Shown here piece after piece: positions 1-6,671 of a DNA stretch of 28,311 nt (positions are counted from its first letter, which is position 1; every line of letters starts with the position of its first letter). Below the pieces are notes generated by a model. The model did no database searches, was not told the origin of the DNA, and was given only the letters and a program-made list of their open reading frames with translations. Source of the DNA: a virus; the IMG/VR virus record IMGVR_UViG_3300047548_000472, positions 1 through 28,311 of that record. One strand, written 5' to 3'. A program made the translations under genes and the position numbers.

Positions 1-168
1 GCGTACTGCAACAGCATCGGTCTGCCGGGTACTTGGGTTGACACCTCGTACACGGGTTCCCGCAGAGGGAAGTATGCGGGGATCGGGGATGTGTTTGATG
101 AGGAAGCGAATGAGTTTCGTAGTCCTGTAGTGGAGTCTGTTGTTGAGACATCATCGGAGACAAAGTAA
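1..168 (+). CDS. C-terminal fragment of a virion-associated phage protein (partial)
   Basis: The open frame runs from the window edge to a TAA at 166-168, giving the last 55 residues of a protein whose start lies outside. It contains the stretch RRGKYAGIGDVFDEEANEF (residues 23-41). This resembles the (R)K-Y-AGIG-x-x-(Y/F)D-x-x-x-x-x-F motif common in short structural or tail-associated proteins of environmental tailed phages. The tail after it is acidic and rich in Val, Ser and Glu. It lies directly before small genes and the endolysin-like gene, which fits the end of the tail block. The exact role is unknown; the family link is from memory of the motif. Confidence 0.55.
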   Translation, partial: AYCNSIGLPGTWVDTSYTGSRRGKYAGIGDVFDEEANEFRSPVVESVVETSSETK

Positions 169-287
169 TGAGTGATGATGAGGTTGTTGTAGATGATGGC
201 ACACCATACCCGGATGACTTTGAACCATCGGACGAGGAAGTAACGGAAACGATTACTGTTTCTGTTGTGGAAGGTCCGGGGGAATGA
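168..287 (+). CDS. small acidic hypothetical protein
   Basis: A 39-residue frame starts at an ATG overlapping the previous TAA by one base (TAATG) and ends in a TGA overlapping the next ATG. A GGAG sequence lies about 8 bases before the ATG. The product is strongly acidic (many Asp and Glu, almost no basic residues) with no membrane segment or Cys motif. The tight overlaps on both sides support translation as part of the late operon. No function can be assigned. Confidence 0.55.
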   Translation: MSDDEVVVDDGTPYPDDFEPSDEEVTETITVSVVEGPGE

Positions 288-781
288 GTACGAATCTGCA
301 AAATGCTAATACGCGGGTGTCGTGGCGTGGCGTGACGGTGGATGCCCGGACTAGGGACATGTTGCGGTGGGCTGAGAAAAAGTCAGGTGTTCGGATTACT
401 CCAACGCAGGGCTCATTTTCTACTTCTGTGGCGGCATCGGGTAACACACATGCCGGGGCTGGAGCGGTTGATATTAGTACCCGTGTGTTGACTCGTAAGG
501 AGCGTGTGCGGCTTATGCACGCTTTGAAGGATGCGGGTGCGGCGTGTTGGTATCGGACACCGGATCAAGGGTTTTCGCCGCATATTCATTGTTTGACTAT
601 TGGTGGCGGTAAGGATGGTACGGAGGATATTGGCGGTAATCGGTTGTCGTCGGCGGCGCAGTGGCAGATACGTCAATACGATAAGGGCATGAATGGTTTG
701 TCTAACGCCGGCAAGGATAATACTTATCGTGCGTCGAAGCGTAGATTTTCGTTTAAGCAGGGTAAGCCGGTTGCCCGATAA
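284..781 (+). CDS. endolysin-like metal-dependent peptidase (M15/LAS type)
   Basis: This 165-residue protein carries the metal-site pattern of M15/LAS-type D,D- or L,D-peptidases: THAGAGAVDI gives His56 and Asp63 (an H-x6-D spacing as in HxxGxAxD), and SPHIHC gives His100 and His102. Actinophage lysins with an L-Ala-D-Glu or D-Ala-type peptidase domain show the same NTH...VDI...HIH arrangement. It has no signal peptide and no separate wall-binding domain; the last 40 residues are basic and may bind the wall. The start overlaps the previous stop (ATGA) behind a GGGGGA sequence. Its position near two small membrane proteins fits a lysis role. Cleavage specificity cannot be read from sequence. 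Confidence 0.75.
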   Translation: MSTNLQNANTRVSWRGVTVDARTRDMLRWAEKKSGVRITPTQGSFSTSVAASGNTHAGAGAVDISTRVLTRKERVRLMHALKDAGAACWYRTPDQGFSPHIHCLTIGGGKDGTEDIGGNRLSSAAQWQIRQYDKGMNGLSNAGKDNTYRASKRRFSFKQGKPVAR

Positions 782-959
782 TATAGACATTGTTGTGGAT
801 AATGTTCTACGGCAGTCTAGGTTGTTTGGGTGGTCGCGGGAGGAAACTGACCGTGCCATAGAGGAAGCGGTGCGGAATGTACCTACAGGATTTGAGGAAC
901 ATACACGACGGCGGGGACGTGTATGTGGTTGGTTCCGGTGCTTCTCTTTCTTACGTTGA
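771..959 (+). CDS. small helical hypothetical protein, long overlap with next gene
   Basis: A 62-residue frame from a TTG at 771, preceded by AGGG about 8 bases upstream. It overlaps the endolysin stop by 11 bases and the next gene by 83 bases. Residues 1-37 look like a real amphipathic, acidic helical segment (VDNVLRQSRL, EETDRAIEEAV). The last 20 residues, encoded over the start of the next gene, are Arg-, Cys- and Phe-rich and look like out-of-frame coding. The N-terminal part may be the functional unit. An ATG exists earlier in this frame at 693 but lies inside the endolysin gene. Function unknown. Confidence 0.45.
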   Translation: MPDNIDIVVDNVLRQSRLFGWSREETDRAIEEAVRNVPTGFEEHTRRRGRVCGWFRCFSFLR

Positions 960-1557
960 TCCTAGATTCTTTGATAATAAGATTATTGTTGCGACGAATC
1001 TTGCCGCGCATGGTTTGATGTTGACGGCTGAGAAAACGTATGTGCATTCGCACTATCATGAGAATATTAGTTTTCAACGGTTGCATCATCCGGGTTGGGT
1101 GTTTGTTACTCCTGAGGGTGATAGGGGTTTTGCGGGTTCGCCTGATCCTCGTCTAGATGATGTGGTGTATTACCGGCATCATGCTACGGGCGCGGAGTTT
1201 GATGTTAACGATATGTGGTTGGATGATGGGTTGATTGTTGGTTCGTCGTCTATTCATGGATCTATTCATTTAGCAGCATGGATGGGTGCCGCGAATATTA
1301 TTCTTGTGGGTGCTGATTGTGGTCTTATTGATGGGGCCACTAATTATGCTTTGTATGTGGATGAGCGGGGTAACACTCAGTCGGGTGATTTGATTCATAA
1401 TGACACGTTGTTGTGGTTGGGTCGGTGGGAACGTCATTTACGGTCGGTGAAACGGAAACTTGTCCGTGAGTATGGTGTGCGGATTTACAGTTTGAATCCG
1501 TTTGTGAATTTGAATCTTGAAGGGCATACGTTCACCGGGGTGACTGATGACTACTGA
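877..1557 (+). CDS. DUF115-like (MptE/MAF-type) putative glycosyltransferase-fold protein
   Basis: The 226-residue product opens with a glycine-rich nucleotide-binding-like turn, VYVVGSGASLSYVDPRFFDNK (residues about 16-36), followed by VATNLAA. Near the middle it has GSSSIHGSIHLAAWMGAANIILVGADCGL (about 123-151). This layout matches DUF115-type proteins (motility accessory factor/MptE-like Rossmann fold), some of which act on sialic-acid-like sugars. A GAGGAA sequence lies about 10 bases before the ATG. The conserved N-terminal motif requires this start despite the 83-base overlap with the preceding small frame. It may modify a tail or wall glycan; that is inference. Its end overlaps the minor tail gene start by 11 bases. 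Confidence 0.6.
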   Translation: MYLQDLRNIHDGGDVYVVGSGASLSYVDPRFFDNKIIVATNLAAHGLMLTAEKTYVHSHYHENISFQRLHHPGWVFVTPEGDRGFAGSPDPRLDDVVYYRHHATGAEFDVNDMWLDDGLIVGSSSIHGSIHLAAWMGAANIILVGADCGLIDGATNYALYVDERGNTQSGDLIHNDTLLWLGRWERHLRSVKRKLVREYGVRIYSLNPFVNLNLEGHTFTGVTDDY

Positions 1558-2638
1558 GTATCGGTATTTGTTTGCTGATCTTCTCACTAATAGTGTGTTG
1601 GCTGAGTTGCCGTTAACTAACGTTAATTTTAATAAAGAGTTGAATACGGCGGGTTCGTTCACGGGGCAGATTCTTTTAACTGATTCGCGGGAGGATGTGT
1701 ATTCGATTCAAACGAACACTGTTCCGGGTCGTACTGCTTTGTATGTGGATCGTTCGGGGACGATTGTGTGGGGCGGTATTGTATGGGGCCGGTCGTATTC
1801 GTCTACGGGTCAGGCTATCCAGTTTCAGGCGCGGGAGTTTGAATCGTATTTTGAGAAGCGGCGTATTTTGTCAACGTATGCGGCTAATGGTGTGGATCAG
1901 TTGCAGGTCGCTAAAGCGTTGATAGATCAGATACAGGCTGTCGCGTCGGGCAATATTAACGTGGTGGTGCCGTCGTTAACTTCTGGTGTGCTTGTTACGA
2001 AAACCTATAATTCGTGGGATCAGAAACCGTTGAGTGAAGCGTTGTATGAATTGTCTCGCGCTAATAACGGGTTTGATTGGAATATTGATGTGTCGTATGA
2101 CTCTAATTATTCTGTTGTGAAGAATCTTGATTTGGCGTATCCGCGTCGTGGTACTGCTTATTCGTCGTCGTCTACGACTGTTCCGGTGTTGGAGTTTCCG
2201 GGGAATGTTGTGGAGTATTCGTACCCGGAGGAGGGTGGGTCTATTGCGACGGTGATGATTGGTGTGGGTGCGGGTAATGGTGAGGGTAAGTTGTTTTCGA
2301 CTCAGACGAGTACAGCACAGTTGACGGCTGGCTGGCCTGTACTTGAACAGTCAGTTTCGTTAACTGATTATGCTAGTCAGTCGTTGTTGGATCAGATGAC
2401 GTTGGCGCATTTGAATGCGTATGTGAATCCGATTGTGAATATGCAGATGGTGACGGAGGCGTATAACGATCCGATTCTTGGGTCGTTTAAGACGGGTGAT
2501 GATGTGCGTGTTCGGATTACTGATCCGCGTTTCCCTGACACGTTTGATACTTATCGGCGTGTGCAGTCTTTTAGTGTGCAACCGGGAGAATCCGGCCCGG
2601 AGCGTATTACTTGGAATCTAGTTATCTCACCATCGTAG
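1547..2638 (+). CDS. minor tail protein, siphovirus Gp37-like
   Basis: This 363-residue protein matches the Siphovirus ReqiPepy6 Gp37-like family of actinophage minor tail (baseplate-hub-like) proteins. Its signs are an N-terminal beta-rich region with YVDRSGTIVWGGIVWGRSYSS (about 67-87), a central LSEALYELSRANNGFDWNIDVSYD segment, and a C-terminal TGDDVRVRITDPRFP followed by YRRVQSFSVQPGESGPERITWNL. Such proteins sit at the tail tip downstream of the distal tail protein. Length is ordinary for the family. The ATG at 1547 follows GGGGTGACTG. It is followed at once by the jelly-roll protein, and both are likely virion components. Confidence 0.75.
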   Translation: MTTEYRYLFADLLTNSVLAELPLTNVNFNKELNTAGSFTGQILLTDSREDVYSIQTNTVPGRTALYVDRSGTIVWGGIVWGRSYSSTGQAIQFQAREFESYFEKRRILSTYAANGVDQLQVAKALIDQIQAVASGNINVVVPSLTSGVLVTKTYNSWDQKPLSEALYELSRANNGFDWNIDVSYDSNYSVVKNLDLAYPRRGTAYSSSSTTVPVLEFPGNVVEYSYPEEGGSIATVMIGVGAGNGEGKLFSTQTSTAQLTAGWPVLEQSVSLTDYASQSLLDQMTLAHLNAYVNPIVNMQMVTEAYNDPILGSFKTGDDVRVRITDPRFPDTFDTYRRVQSFSVQPGESGPERITWNLVISPS

Positions 2639-2646
2639 GAGACATT

Positions 2647-3198
2647 GTGCCTGTTGTGAATACTCCACCGGAGTTGAAAACTATTGTTGGTGATTTGGAT
2701 AAGCGGATTCGGAAACTGGAGCAGTCGCCAGAGAAACGCCCGTATGCGGAGGCGTATGATACGACGGTTCAAACGGCGGCTAGTGCTACTACCGCATACA
2801 CGATGAGCATTAACACGTTGGCTGATTCGAACCTTATTACTTTAGGGTCTAATGCTTTTACTGTTCAAAGGACGGGCGTGTATTTCATTATGATTAGTAT
2901 TCAGTTTTATAACACGGATACAGCGGATTCGGATGGAGAGTTTTGGTTGCAAGTTGATTCTGTTGATGTGCCGTGGTCGAATTCGCGGGTGAGTGTTCCC
3001 GGTAAGCATGGGTCTACTAGCGGCCATATTTTGGCGAGTGTTAATTATATTGCGGCTTTGAATGCGGGTCAGTCGTTCCGATTCCGGTGGGAAGTTGAGA
3101 CTACGGCTGTGGGTATTTTGTCAGAGACGGGTTTGATTAGTCCTACGCGGCCTAGTATTCCGGGCGTGATCGTAACTGTTAATGAGATTGCGTGGTAA
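2647..3198 (+). CDS. C1q/TNF-like jelly-roll virion protein
   Basis: Translation most likely begins at the GTG at 2647, six bases after TAGGAG, rather than at the ATG at 2611 inside the previous gene. The 183-residue product has a short N-terminal coiled coil (LDKRIRKLEQ) and then a beta-rich domain with the features of phage C1q-like jelly-roll proteins: AYDTTVQTAASATTAYTM, a central TGVYFIMISIQF, VSVPGKHG, and a closing SPTRPSIPGVIVTVNEI. Trimeric C1q-like domains are frequent in tail fibres and tip appendages, so a host-contact or decoration role is likely. The coiled coil would suit trimerisation. Family assignment is by pattern only. Confidence 0.65.
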   Translation: MPVVNTPPELKTIVGDLDKRIRKLEQSPEKRPYAEAYDTTVQTAASATTAYTMSINTLADSNLITLGSNAFTVQRTGVYFIMISIQFYNTDTADSDGEFWLQVDSVDVPWSNSRVSVPGKHGSTSGHILASVNYIAALNAGQSFRFRWEVETTAVGILSETGLISPTRPSIPGVIVTVNEIAW

Positions 3199-3242
3199 GT
3201 TTGATGTGGGCGGTTTGTTCTATTTTGAAAGGATAAACTGTC

Positions 3243-3497
3243 GTGGGTGACTTAAACGTGTGGGCGAATATTGCTCAGATTGTTTCCGTTATCGGCCCTA
3301 TTGTGTTGTTTATTTTCGTGGTGATTATTCGACGTGAAGTGTCGGCAGTGTATCGGGAGCAGAAACCTAACGGTGGTTCTAGCATGTTGGATAAGTTGAA
3401 TAAAAGGTTTGATCGGCAGGATGAGAAGTTTGATGCGCTGGCGCGTGAAGTGTCGGAGATTAAGGGCGCGTTTAATCAACACATGCGGGAGCAGTAA
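3243..3497 (+). CDS. single-pass membrane protein with coiled coil (lysis accessory/holin-like)
   Basis: Starts at GTG 3243 with AAAGGA about 10 bases upstream. The 84-residue protein has one strong membrane segment at about residues 8-30 (IAQIVSVIGPIVLFIFVVII). A charged heptad region follows (MLDKLNKRFDRQDEKFDALAREVSEIKGAF, about 49-78) that should form a coiled coil on one side of the membrane. This architecture is common for phage holin-cassette or antiholin proteins next to a second holin gene. The two-helix membrane protein follows with a one-base overlap. No sequence motif proves the role. Confidence 0.6.
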   Translation: MGDLNVWANIAQIVSVIGPIVLFIFVVIIRREVSAVYREQKPNGGSSMLDKLNKRFDRQDEKFDALAREVSEIKGAFNQHMREQ

Positions 3498-3700
3498 TGA
3501 AGTCTATGTTTGCGGATTACGGTAAGTCTTTGTTGGCGTGTCTTATTACCGCGTTCCTCATGCTCAATAAACCGTTATTCGATTTGGGTGTGGAGGATTG
3601 GAAGGCTGTGGGGTCGGCTGCTGTCGCGGCATGGTTGCCGGTTATTCTTGCCGCGTTAAACAAGAATGATGATAGGTACGGTCGTACAATATCCGAATGA
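3497..3700 (+). CDS. putative holin (two membrane segments)
   Basis: This 67-residue protein has two predicted membrane helices at about residues 10-24 and 38-55, joined by a short loop with LGVEDWKAVGSAAVAAW, and a charged C-terminal tail (NKNDDRYGR). The DWKAV...AAAWLPVILAALN layout recalls actinophage holins, in which a Trp-Lys turn precedes an Ala-rich second helix. A GGGAG sequence lies 6 bases before the ATG. The previous single-pass protein and the endolysin-like gene 3 kb upstream would complete a lysis set. A terminal ATGA overlap couples it to the glycosyltransferase gene. Confidence 0.65.
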   Translation: MKSMFADYGKSLLACLITAFLMLNKPLFDLGVEDWKAVGSAAVAAWLPVILAALNKNDDRYGRTISE

Positions 3701-4779
3701 CGGGTATTCAATCTGTAGCGTTTTGCACTCTGGATTTCACTCCGCACACTGTGCCGCCTCTTCCTGGCGGGTGCGCTTACTATAGGTGTTTTCTACCTAT
3801 GCAGGCTGTTGGTGTTGTCTCCCATATGGGTATGCCGGCGTGGGAGTCTAGTTCGGGTTTCGGTATTCGTGTGGATAGTAAACATGCCGAATTTGGTTTC
3901 GATGTTGCAGTGTTAAAACTATTGATGCAACGTCAAGTACCGGAGCAGATTAAACGCGCACAAGCCATTGGGCAGAAGATCGTTATTGATATTGATGATT
4001 TTTATGATGATCTTCCCGAATCAAATTTGGCACATAAGGCGACTGATCCTAGCGAGAATAGGATCGCTAATCGGGATCATTACCGTAGGGCTATTGAAGT
4101 TGCGGATAGGTTGACTGTCGCTACCCCGTTTCTTTATGACTATTATTCGAAGATTCACCCGGATGTTCGACTTGTGCGTAATGGTGTTTTGCCGGATGAG
4201 TTTACGCGCCGGAAGGTGACGGAACGTAAGCCGGTTATTGGTTGGGTGGGTGGTATTCCGTGGCGTGGTGGTGATCTTGAAACACTGTCGGCATGGTTGC
4301 CAGATTTCTTAAATGATAATGATTTGATGTTTCATCATTCGGGTCATGCGGAAGCGGTTCCGGGTAAGCCGTCTGTGCCGTCGTTCGCTGAGGTTGTCGG
4401 TATAGACACGGATCGTGTTACTACGTCACCGTTGCAGACGATTGATAAATACCCGTCGTTGTTTATGTTTGATATTGGGTTGATTCCGTTGAATGATATT
4501 CCGTTTAATCATGCGAAAAGTTTCCTTAAGGGTGTGGAGTATTCGGCGGCGGGTATTCCGTTTGTCGCGCAGGGTTTACCGGAGTATGAGTTTTTGAAAA
4601 GTACTGGTGTGGGTCGGGTGGCGTATTCGCCTGATGATTGGGTGCGTGAGGTTTCCGCGTTGTTGGATTTTCGGACGCGGAAAAAAGACGCACGGGTTAA
4701 CTATGAGAATGTGATGCGGTATCACACGATTATGGAACGTGAGAATGATTGGCGCTCTGCTCTTTTAGAGTGGTCATAA
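3697..4779 (+). CDS. GT-B fold glycosyltransferase (GT4-like)
   Basis: The 360-residue product has the outline of a GT-B glycosyltransferase. The N-terminal half includes PPLPGGCAYYRCFLPM (about 20-35) and KIVIDIDDFYDDLP, typical of phage and bacterial family-4-like enzymes with an Asp-rich strand. VATPFLYDYYSK and VRLVRNGVLPDEF mark the end of domain one. Domain two starts with KPVIGWVGGIPWRGGD, and FNHAKSFLKGVEYSAAGIPFVAQGLPEYEFLKSTGVGRVA is the nucleotide-sugar-binding Glu-rich region. The start overlaps the holin stop (ATGA) without its own Shine-Dalgarno site, suggesting translational coupling. The substrate is unknown; virion or host-wall glycosylation is inference. Confidence 0.75.
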   Translation: MTGIQSVAFCTLDFTPHTVPPLPGGCAYYRCFLPMQAVGVVSHMGMPAWESSSGFGIRVDSKHAEFGFDVAVLKLLMQRQVPEQIKRAQAIGQKIVIDIDDFYDDLPESNLAHKATDPSENRIANRDHYRRAIEVADRLTVATPFLYDYYSKIHPDVRLVRNGVLPDEFTRRKVTERKPVIGWVGGIPWRGGDLETLSAWLPDFLNDNDLMFHHSGHAEAVPGKPSVPSFAEVVGIDTDRVTTSPLQTIDKYPSLFMFDIGLIPLNDIPFNHAKSFLKGVEYSAAGIPFVAQGLPEYEFLKSTGVGRVAYSPDDWVREVSALLDFRTRKKDARVNYENVMRYHTIMERENDWRSALLEWS

Positions 4780-4940
4780 TGGATTTCGATGTAAGCCTGT
4801 TGCAGCAAGAGACGTATCGGCGTGCATTAAAGGATGCGATCCTTCGTTTAGAGGATGTGGCAAAGTTGAATTACGACATGCCACAATGGAATAACGCAGT
4901 ATCTGCGTGTATTAATGCCGTGAAAGAATTACAGGATTAG
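4779..4940 (+). CDS. small hypothetical helical protein
   Basis: A 53-residue frame begins with an ATG sharing one base with the previous TAA (TAATG). The product is helical and acidic-amphipathic (QETYRRALKDAILRLEDVA, NNAVSACINAVKELQD) without a recognisable motif. The pattern of helix, short Pro-containing turn and second helix recalls small phage helix-hairpin proteins. Its TAG stop shares bases with the stop of the convergent transglycosylase gene (TTAG at 4937-4940), so the + late operon ends here with no room for a separate terminator. Function unknown. Confidence 0.55.
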   Translation: MDFDVSLLQQETYRRALKDAILRLEDVAKLNYDMPQWNNAVSACINAVKELQD

Positions 4941-5377
4941 TAGCATTGTGGATGCGCCCAATGGTGTAGTCCTTCACCGAATCGTGCAGCAGTGTAGAAG
5001 GCGCGATCTTGCCAGTAGCGGGGCCATTTATTAATCGGTATGGCGCGGAGTTGTTTCGCTTCGTCGGCTAAACCGTCTTTCGTTTTTTTCGTTTCGGCGA
5101 GGAACATCCATACGAGTCCTTGCCGCCATTGGCTGTCTAGGAATTGGTATGCGCCGCGTGCGCTGGAGATGGGGTTAGCGGCCCGATAGTTACCGTGAGA
5201 TTCGATCATCATTATGCAGCGGCGTTCATCTTCTAGGCGGGGCGTATACCAGATGCCGCGATAGACGGAGGGTTTAATTCCCATCATGGAGTGGTGTTGT
5301 GTTGCTCTTTGTTCCTCTGTGTGAATGTTGACGGGTGTAGCGAGTAGTGCAGTGCTGAGAAGGATAGAAGCGATCAT
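4937..5377 (-). CDS. secreted transglycosylase/Rpf-like lysozyme-fold protein
   Basis: The 146-residue minus-strand product starts with a hydrophobic stretch (residues 2-14, ASILLSTALLATP) that looks like a short signal peptide or anchor. It then shows a goose-lysozyme/transglycosylase-like core: RRCIMMIESHGNYRAANP places the probable catalytic Glu at 59, followed by SSARGAYQFLDSQWRQGL and NKWPRYWQDRAFYTAARFGEGLHHWAHPQCY. The SARGAYQFL and H-W-A-H endings are common to actinobacterial Rpf/transglycosylase-like domains. The two Cys (54 and 145) could form a disulfide. It lies opposite to the late operon and ends convergently with it. It may be a second wall enzyme or act at infection or superinfection exclusion; the role is inferred. 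Confidence 0.7.
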   Translation of the reverse strand: MIASILLSTALLATPVNIHTEEQRATQHHSMMGIKPSVYRGIWYTPRLEDERRCIMMIESHGNYRAANPISSARGAYQFLDSQWRQGLVWMFLAETKKTKDGLADEAKQLRAIPINKWPRYWQDRAFYTAARFGEGLHHWAHPQCY

Positions 5378-5471
5378 TGCGGTCCAGACACTAGGGGACA
5401 GGGATGCACGCGTTGGCGCGTGACGGGCGGGAATCTCACCGGCCCGATTAGTTTCACGTTACCATATTTGT

Positions 5472-5543
5472 ATGGAGTGGGTCGCTGGCGTGTTCATGGC
5501 GTTAATTCTTTTGTTTGCGTGGTTGGCGGCATGGTTCGATTAG
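5472..5543 (+). CDS. candidate 23-residue membrane micropeptide upstream of WhiB
   Basis: A 24-codon frame, MEWVAGVFMALILLFAWLAAWFD plus stop, encodes almost nothing but one membrane helix flanked by acidic ends. It overlaps the proposed WhiB start by 13 bases. No Shine-Dalgarno site precedes the ATG. A -10-like TACCAT at 5460-5465 ends six bases before it, which would give a leaderless message. The hydrophobicity could be chance coding, so this is a tentative call. If real, it would be translationally linked to the WhiB gene. Confidence 0.35.
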   Translation: MEWVAGVFMALILLFAWLAAWFD

Positions 5544-5752
5544 ATGACAGGCCGGATGATTGGCGGTCGGATGCGGCGTGTTCGTGGGGTTATGACCCGG
5601 ATTTGTGGTTTCCGCGTAACGAGTTTGAAGAAAGGTTTGCTAAGTCTGTGTGCGCTACTTGTCCTGTTATTAGAGAGTGTGAGGCGTATGCGCGGAGGAT
5701 TCGCCCGTTGTATGGGATTTGGGCGGGTACACACGCCTACAAGTTACGTTAA
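5531..5752 (+). CDS. whiB: WhiB-family [4Fe-4S] transcription regulator
   Basis: The 73-residue protein from ATG 5531 has the complete WhiB signature: Cys17 in AACSWGYDPDLWFP, then Cys41-x2-Cys44-x5-Cys50 (VCATCPVIREC), then the GIWAG turn at 62-66 and a short basic tail (HAYKLR). The four Cys bind a 4Fe-4S cluster, and WhiB proteins act by binding the housekeeping sigma factor. A longer frame opens at GTG 5420, but its first 37 residues carry no family feature. WhiB proteins are confined to actinobacteria and their phages, which fixes the host phylum. Phage copies are thought to alter host gene expression; the target here is unknown. Confidence 0.9.
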   Translation: MVRLDDRPDDWRSDAACSWGYDPDLWFPRNEFEERFAKSVCATCPVIRECEAYARRIRPLYGIWAGTHAYKLR

Positions 5753-5899
5753 TAGGTATGGGTCGAAGGCGTTGTAGAGGATGTTTCGGGCGTTGTTTTG
5801 TACGTCTAACCGTATGTCTCTAGGTGTGTGGGGTAGTCCGTATTCGTCTGCGTAGGTGTCTGTGTCTATGTCTAGTGTGAGGGTTATTTGAATACGCAT
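5744..5899 (-). CDS. small hypothetical protein
   Basis: The frame is open further upstream, but the plausible start is ATG at 5899, just after the neighbouring minus gene ends at 5913. It gives 51 residues beginning with a beta strand (RIQITLTLDIDTDTY) and ending with a helical part (DVQNNARNILYNAF). The longer version would overlap the conserved neighbour in another frame and is rejected. The end overlaps the WhiB stop region by nine bases in convergent orientation. Probably co-transcribed with 5913-6239. Function unknown. Confidence 0.5.
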   Translation of the reverse strand: MRIQITLTLDIDTDTYADEYGLPHTPRDIRLDVQNNARNILYNAFDPYLLT

Positions 5900-5912
5900 T
5901 AACGTTATCCCG

Positions 5913-6239
5913 TCAGTAGTAGAAAAGTTCGTCGTTGATTTGGCGGAGAAAGAAAGGCAGCGAATCGGCGTCCACGCGCTCGTAAAGGTAGGTCGTGGTG
6001 ATTGCGAGGTTGCGTCGAATCTTGTAAGCGTGCAGGGTGTAGTCATCTGTTCCGGGCCGGTAGGTGATGTCGCAGTAGTTCGCTAGTCCGTGGTTGCTGC
6101 CGAACCGGAATTTTAGGAACGTGTCGCCGTTGGTGTTGCCGTAGGTGAAGGATCGTGCGGAGATTGCTAGGCGGGTGTCTGAGCCGATTTGCTGCCAAAT
6201 GGTGTCGGCTATGGCGGCGTCTGTGCTGGTGGCGTTCAT
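5913..6239 (-). CDS. conserved phage hypothetical protein (early)
   Basis: Start chosen at ATG 6239, which has AAAGGA six bases upstream; the frame also opens 11 codons earlier without such a site. The 108 residues read TIWQQIGSDTRLAISARSF, then NGDTFLKFRFGSN, then a Y-D-x-x-x-x-x-K-I-R region and a C-terminal VDADSLPFFLRQINDEL. This resembles a family of small phage and plasmid proteins with the pattern (T)I-x-QQ-I-G ... F-x-F ... Y-x-V ... (Y/D)ADxLxxxF, whose biochemical role is not known to me. It has its own promoter-like sequence upstream (6278-6306). Confidence 0.6.
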   Translation of the reverse strand: MNATSTDAAIADTIWQQIGSDTRLAISARSFTYGNTNGDTFLKFRFGSNHGLANYCDITYRPGTDDYTLHAYKIRRNLAITTTYLYERVDADSLPFFLRQINDELFYY

Positions 6240-6277
6240 GGTGGTTCCTTTCGGTTGGTGTCTTTCTGACAAGACAG

Positions 6278-6306
6278 ACGTTACTCCCCGGGCGAGGGGT
6301 ATGCAA
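6278..6306 (-). promoter_or_regulatory. early leftward promoter with C4/G4 inverted repeat
   Basis: Reading leftward, TTGCAT (complement of 6301-6306) and TAACGT (complement of 6278-6283) are 17 bases apart, a normal sigma-70-type spacing. The spacer contains the inverted repeat CCCC-gggcga-GGGG (on +, 6286-6299). The same TACTCCCC...GGGG arrangement occurs at 9478-9494. It precedes the 5913-6239 gene by about 40 bases. Confidence 0.45.
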
Positions 6307-6333
6307 GTACCTTCACCATATCCGTTACCAAAC

Positions 6334-6345
6334 CGTTATATAACG
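6334..6345. repeat. 12-bp perfect palindrome CGTTATATAACG
   Basis: This palindrome overlaps the stop codon of the leftward gene 6336-6671. It is preceded at 6322-6327 by another CCGTTA, so CCGTTA occurs twice in 17 bases. It lies about 30 bases upstream of the -35 element of the 6278-6306 promoter. An operator is possible; nothing else supports it. Confidence 0.3.
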
Positions 6346-6671
6346 TATTTGGATACAATCCGCTGTACCCCGGACGACCCCGCACGGGTCACAACCTCCC
6401 CCAATACCTCTAAAACGGCTATACGCGCATCCTGGCGGAGTTCCCCGCACCGCTTCGAGTATTCGGACCCTAGGCTAATCCCGGCCCGTACAGCCGCTTC
6501 CTCGTCCGTTAACCCTTCCGGGTAGGCATCCTTAAACGCCTCCAACAACTTCGCCTTCTGCGACCCCGCACGATAGGCAACACTATTCGCGCCGGCAACA
6601 CTCGTCGTCCAATCATCCACACGATGCCGGCCCGGACGCGGATCGAACATAGTTAATTCTTCAACAGTCAT
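6336..6671 (-). CDS. winged-helix/HTH phage protein
   Basis: The 111-residue protein starts at ATG 6671, which overlaps the upstream TGA as ATGA. An earlier ATG at 6683 sits directly against GGAAGGA and is less likely. The central region GSQKAKLLEAFKDAYPEGLTDEEAAVRAGISLGSEYSKRCGELRQ (about residues 36-80) is a recognisable winged-helix/HTH layout. It is seen in many actinophage early proteins, where a (E)GLTDEEAA helix is followed by a recognition helix and R-x-x-EL. The N-terminus contains DPRPGRHRVDDWTTS. It is the last gene of the recombination operon and may regulate or assist it. Confidence 0.6.
   Translation of the reverse strand: MTVEELTMFDPRPGRHRVDDWTTSVAGANSVAYRAGSQKAKLLEAFKDAYPEGLTDEEAAVRAGISLGSEYSKRCGELRQDARIAVLEVLGEVVTRAGSSGVQRIVSKYVI

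Noticed and set aside
5420-5530. 37-residue N-terminal extension of WhiB from GTG 5420
   Set aside because: No similarity to WhiB proteins, no ribosome site; the ATG at 5531 gives a normal-length WhiB.
6145-6525. 126-codon + strand frame over the minus genes at 5913-6671
   Set aside because: Crosses a promoter and two conserved genes in antisense; no recognisable domain.
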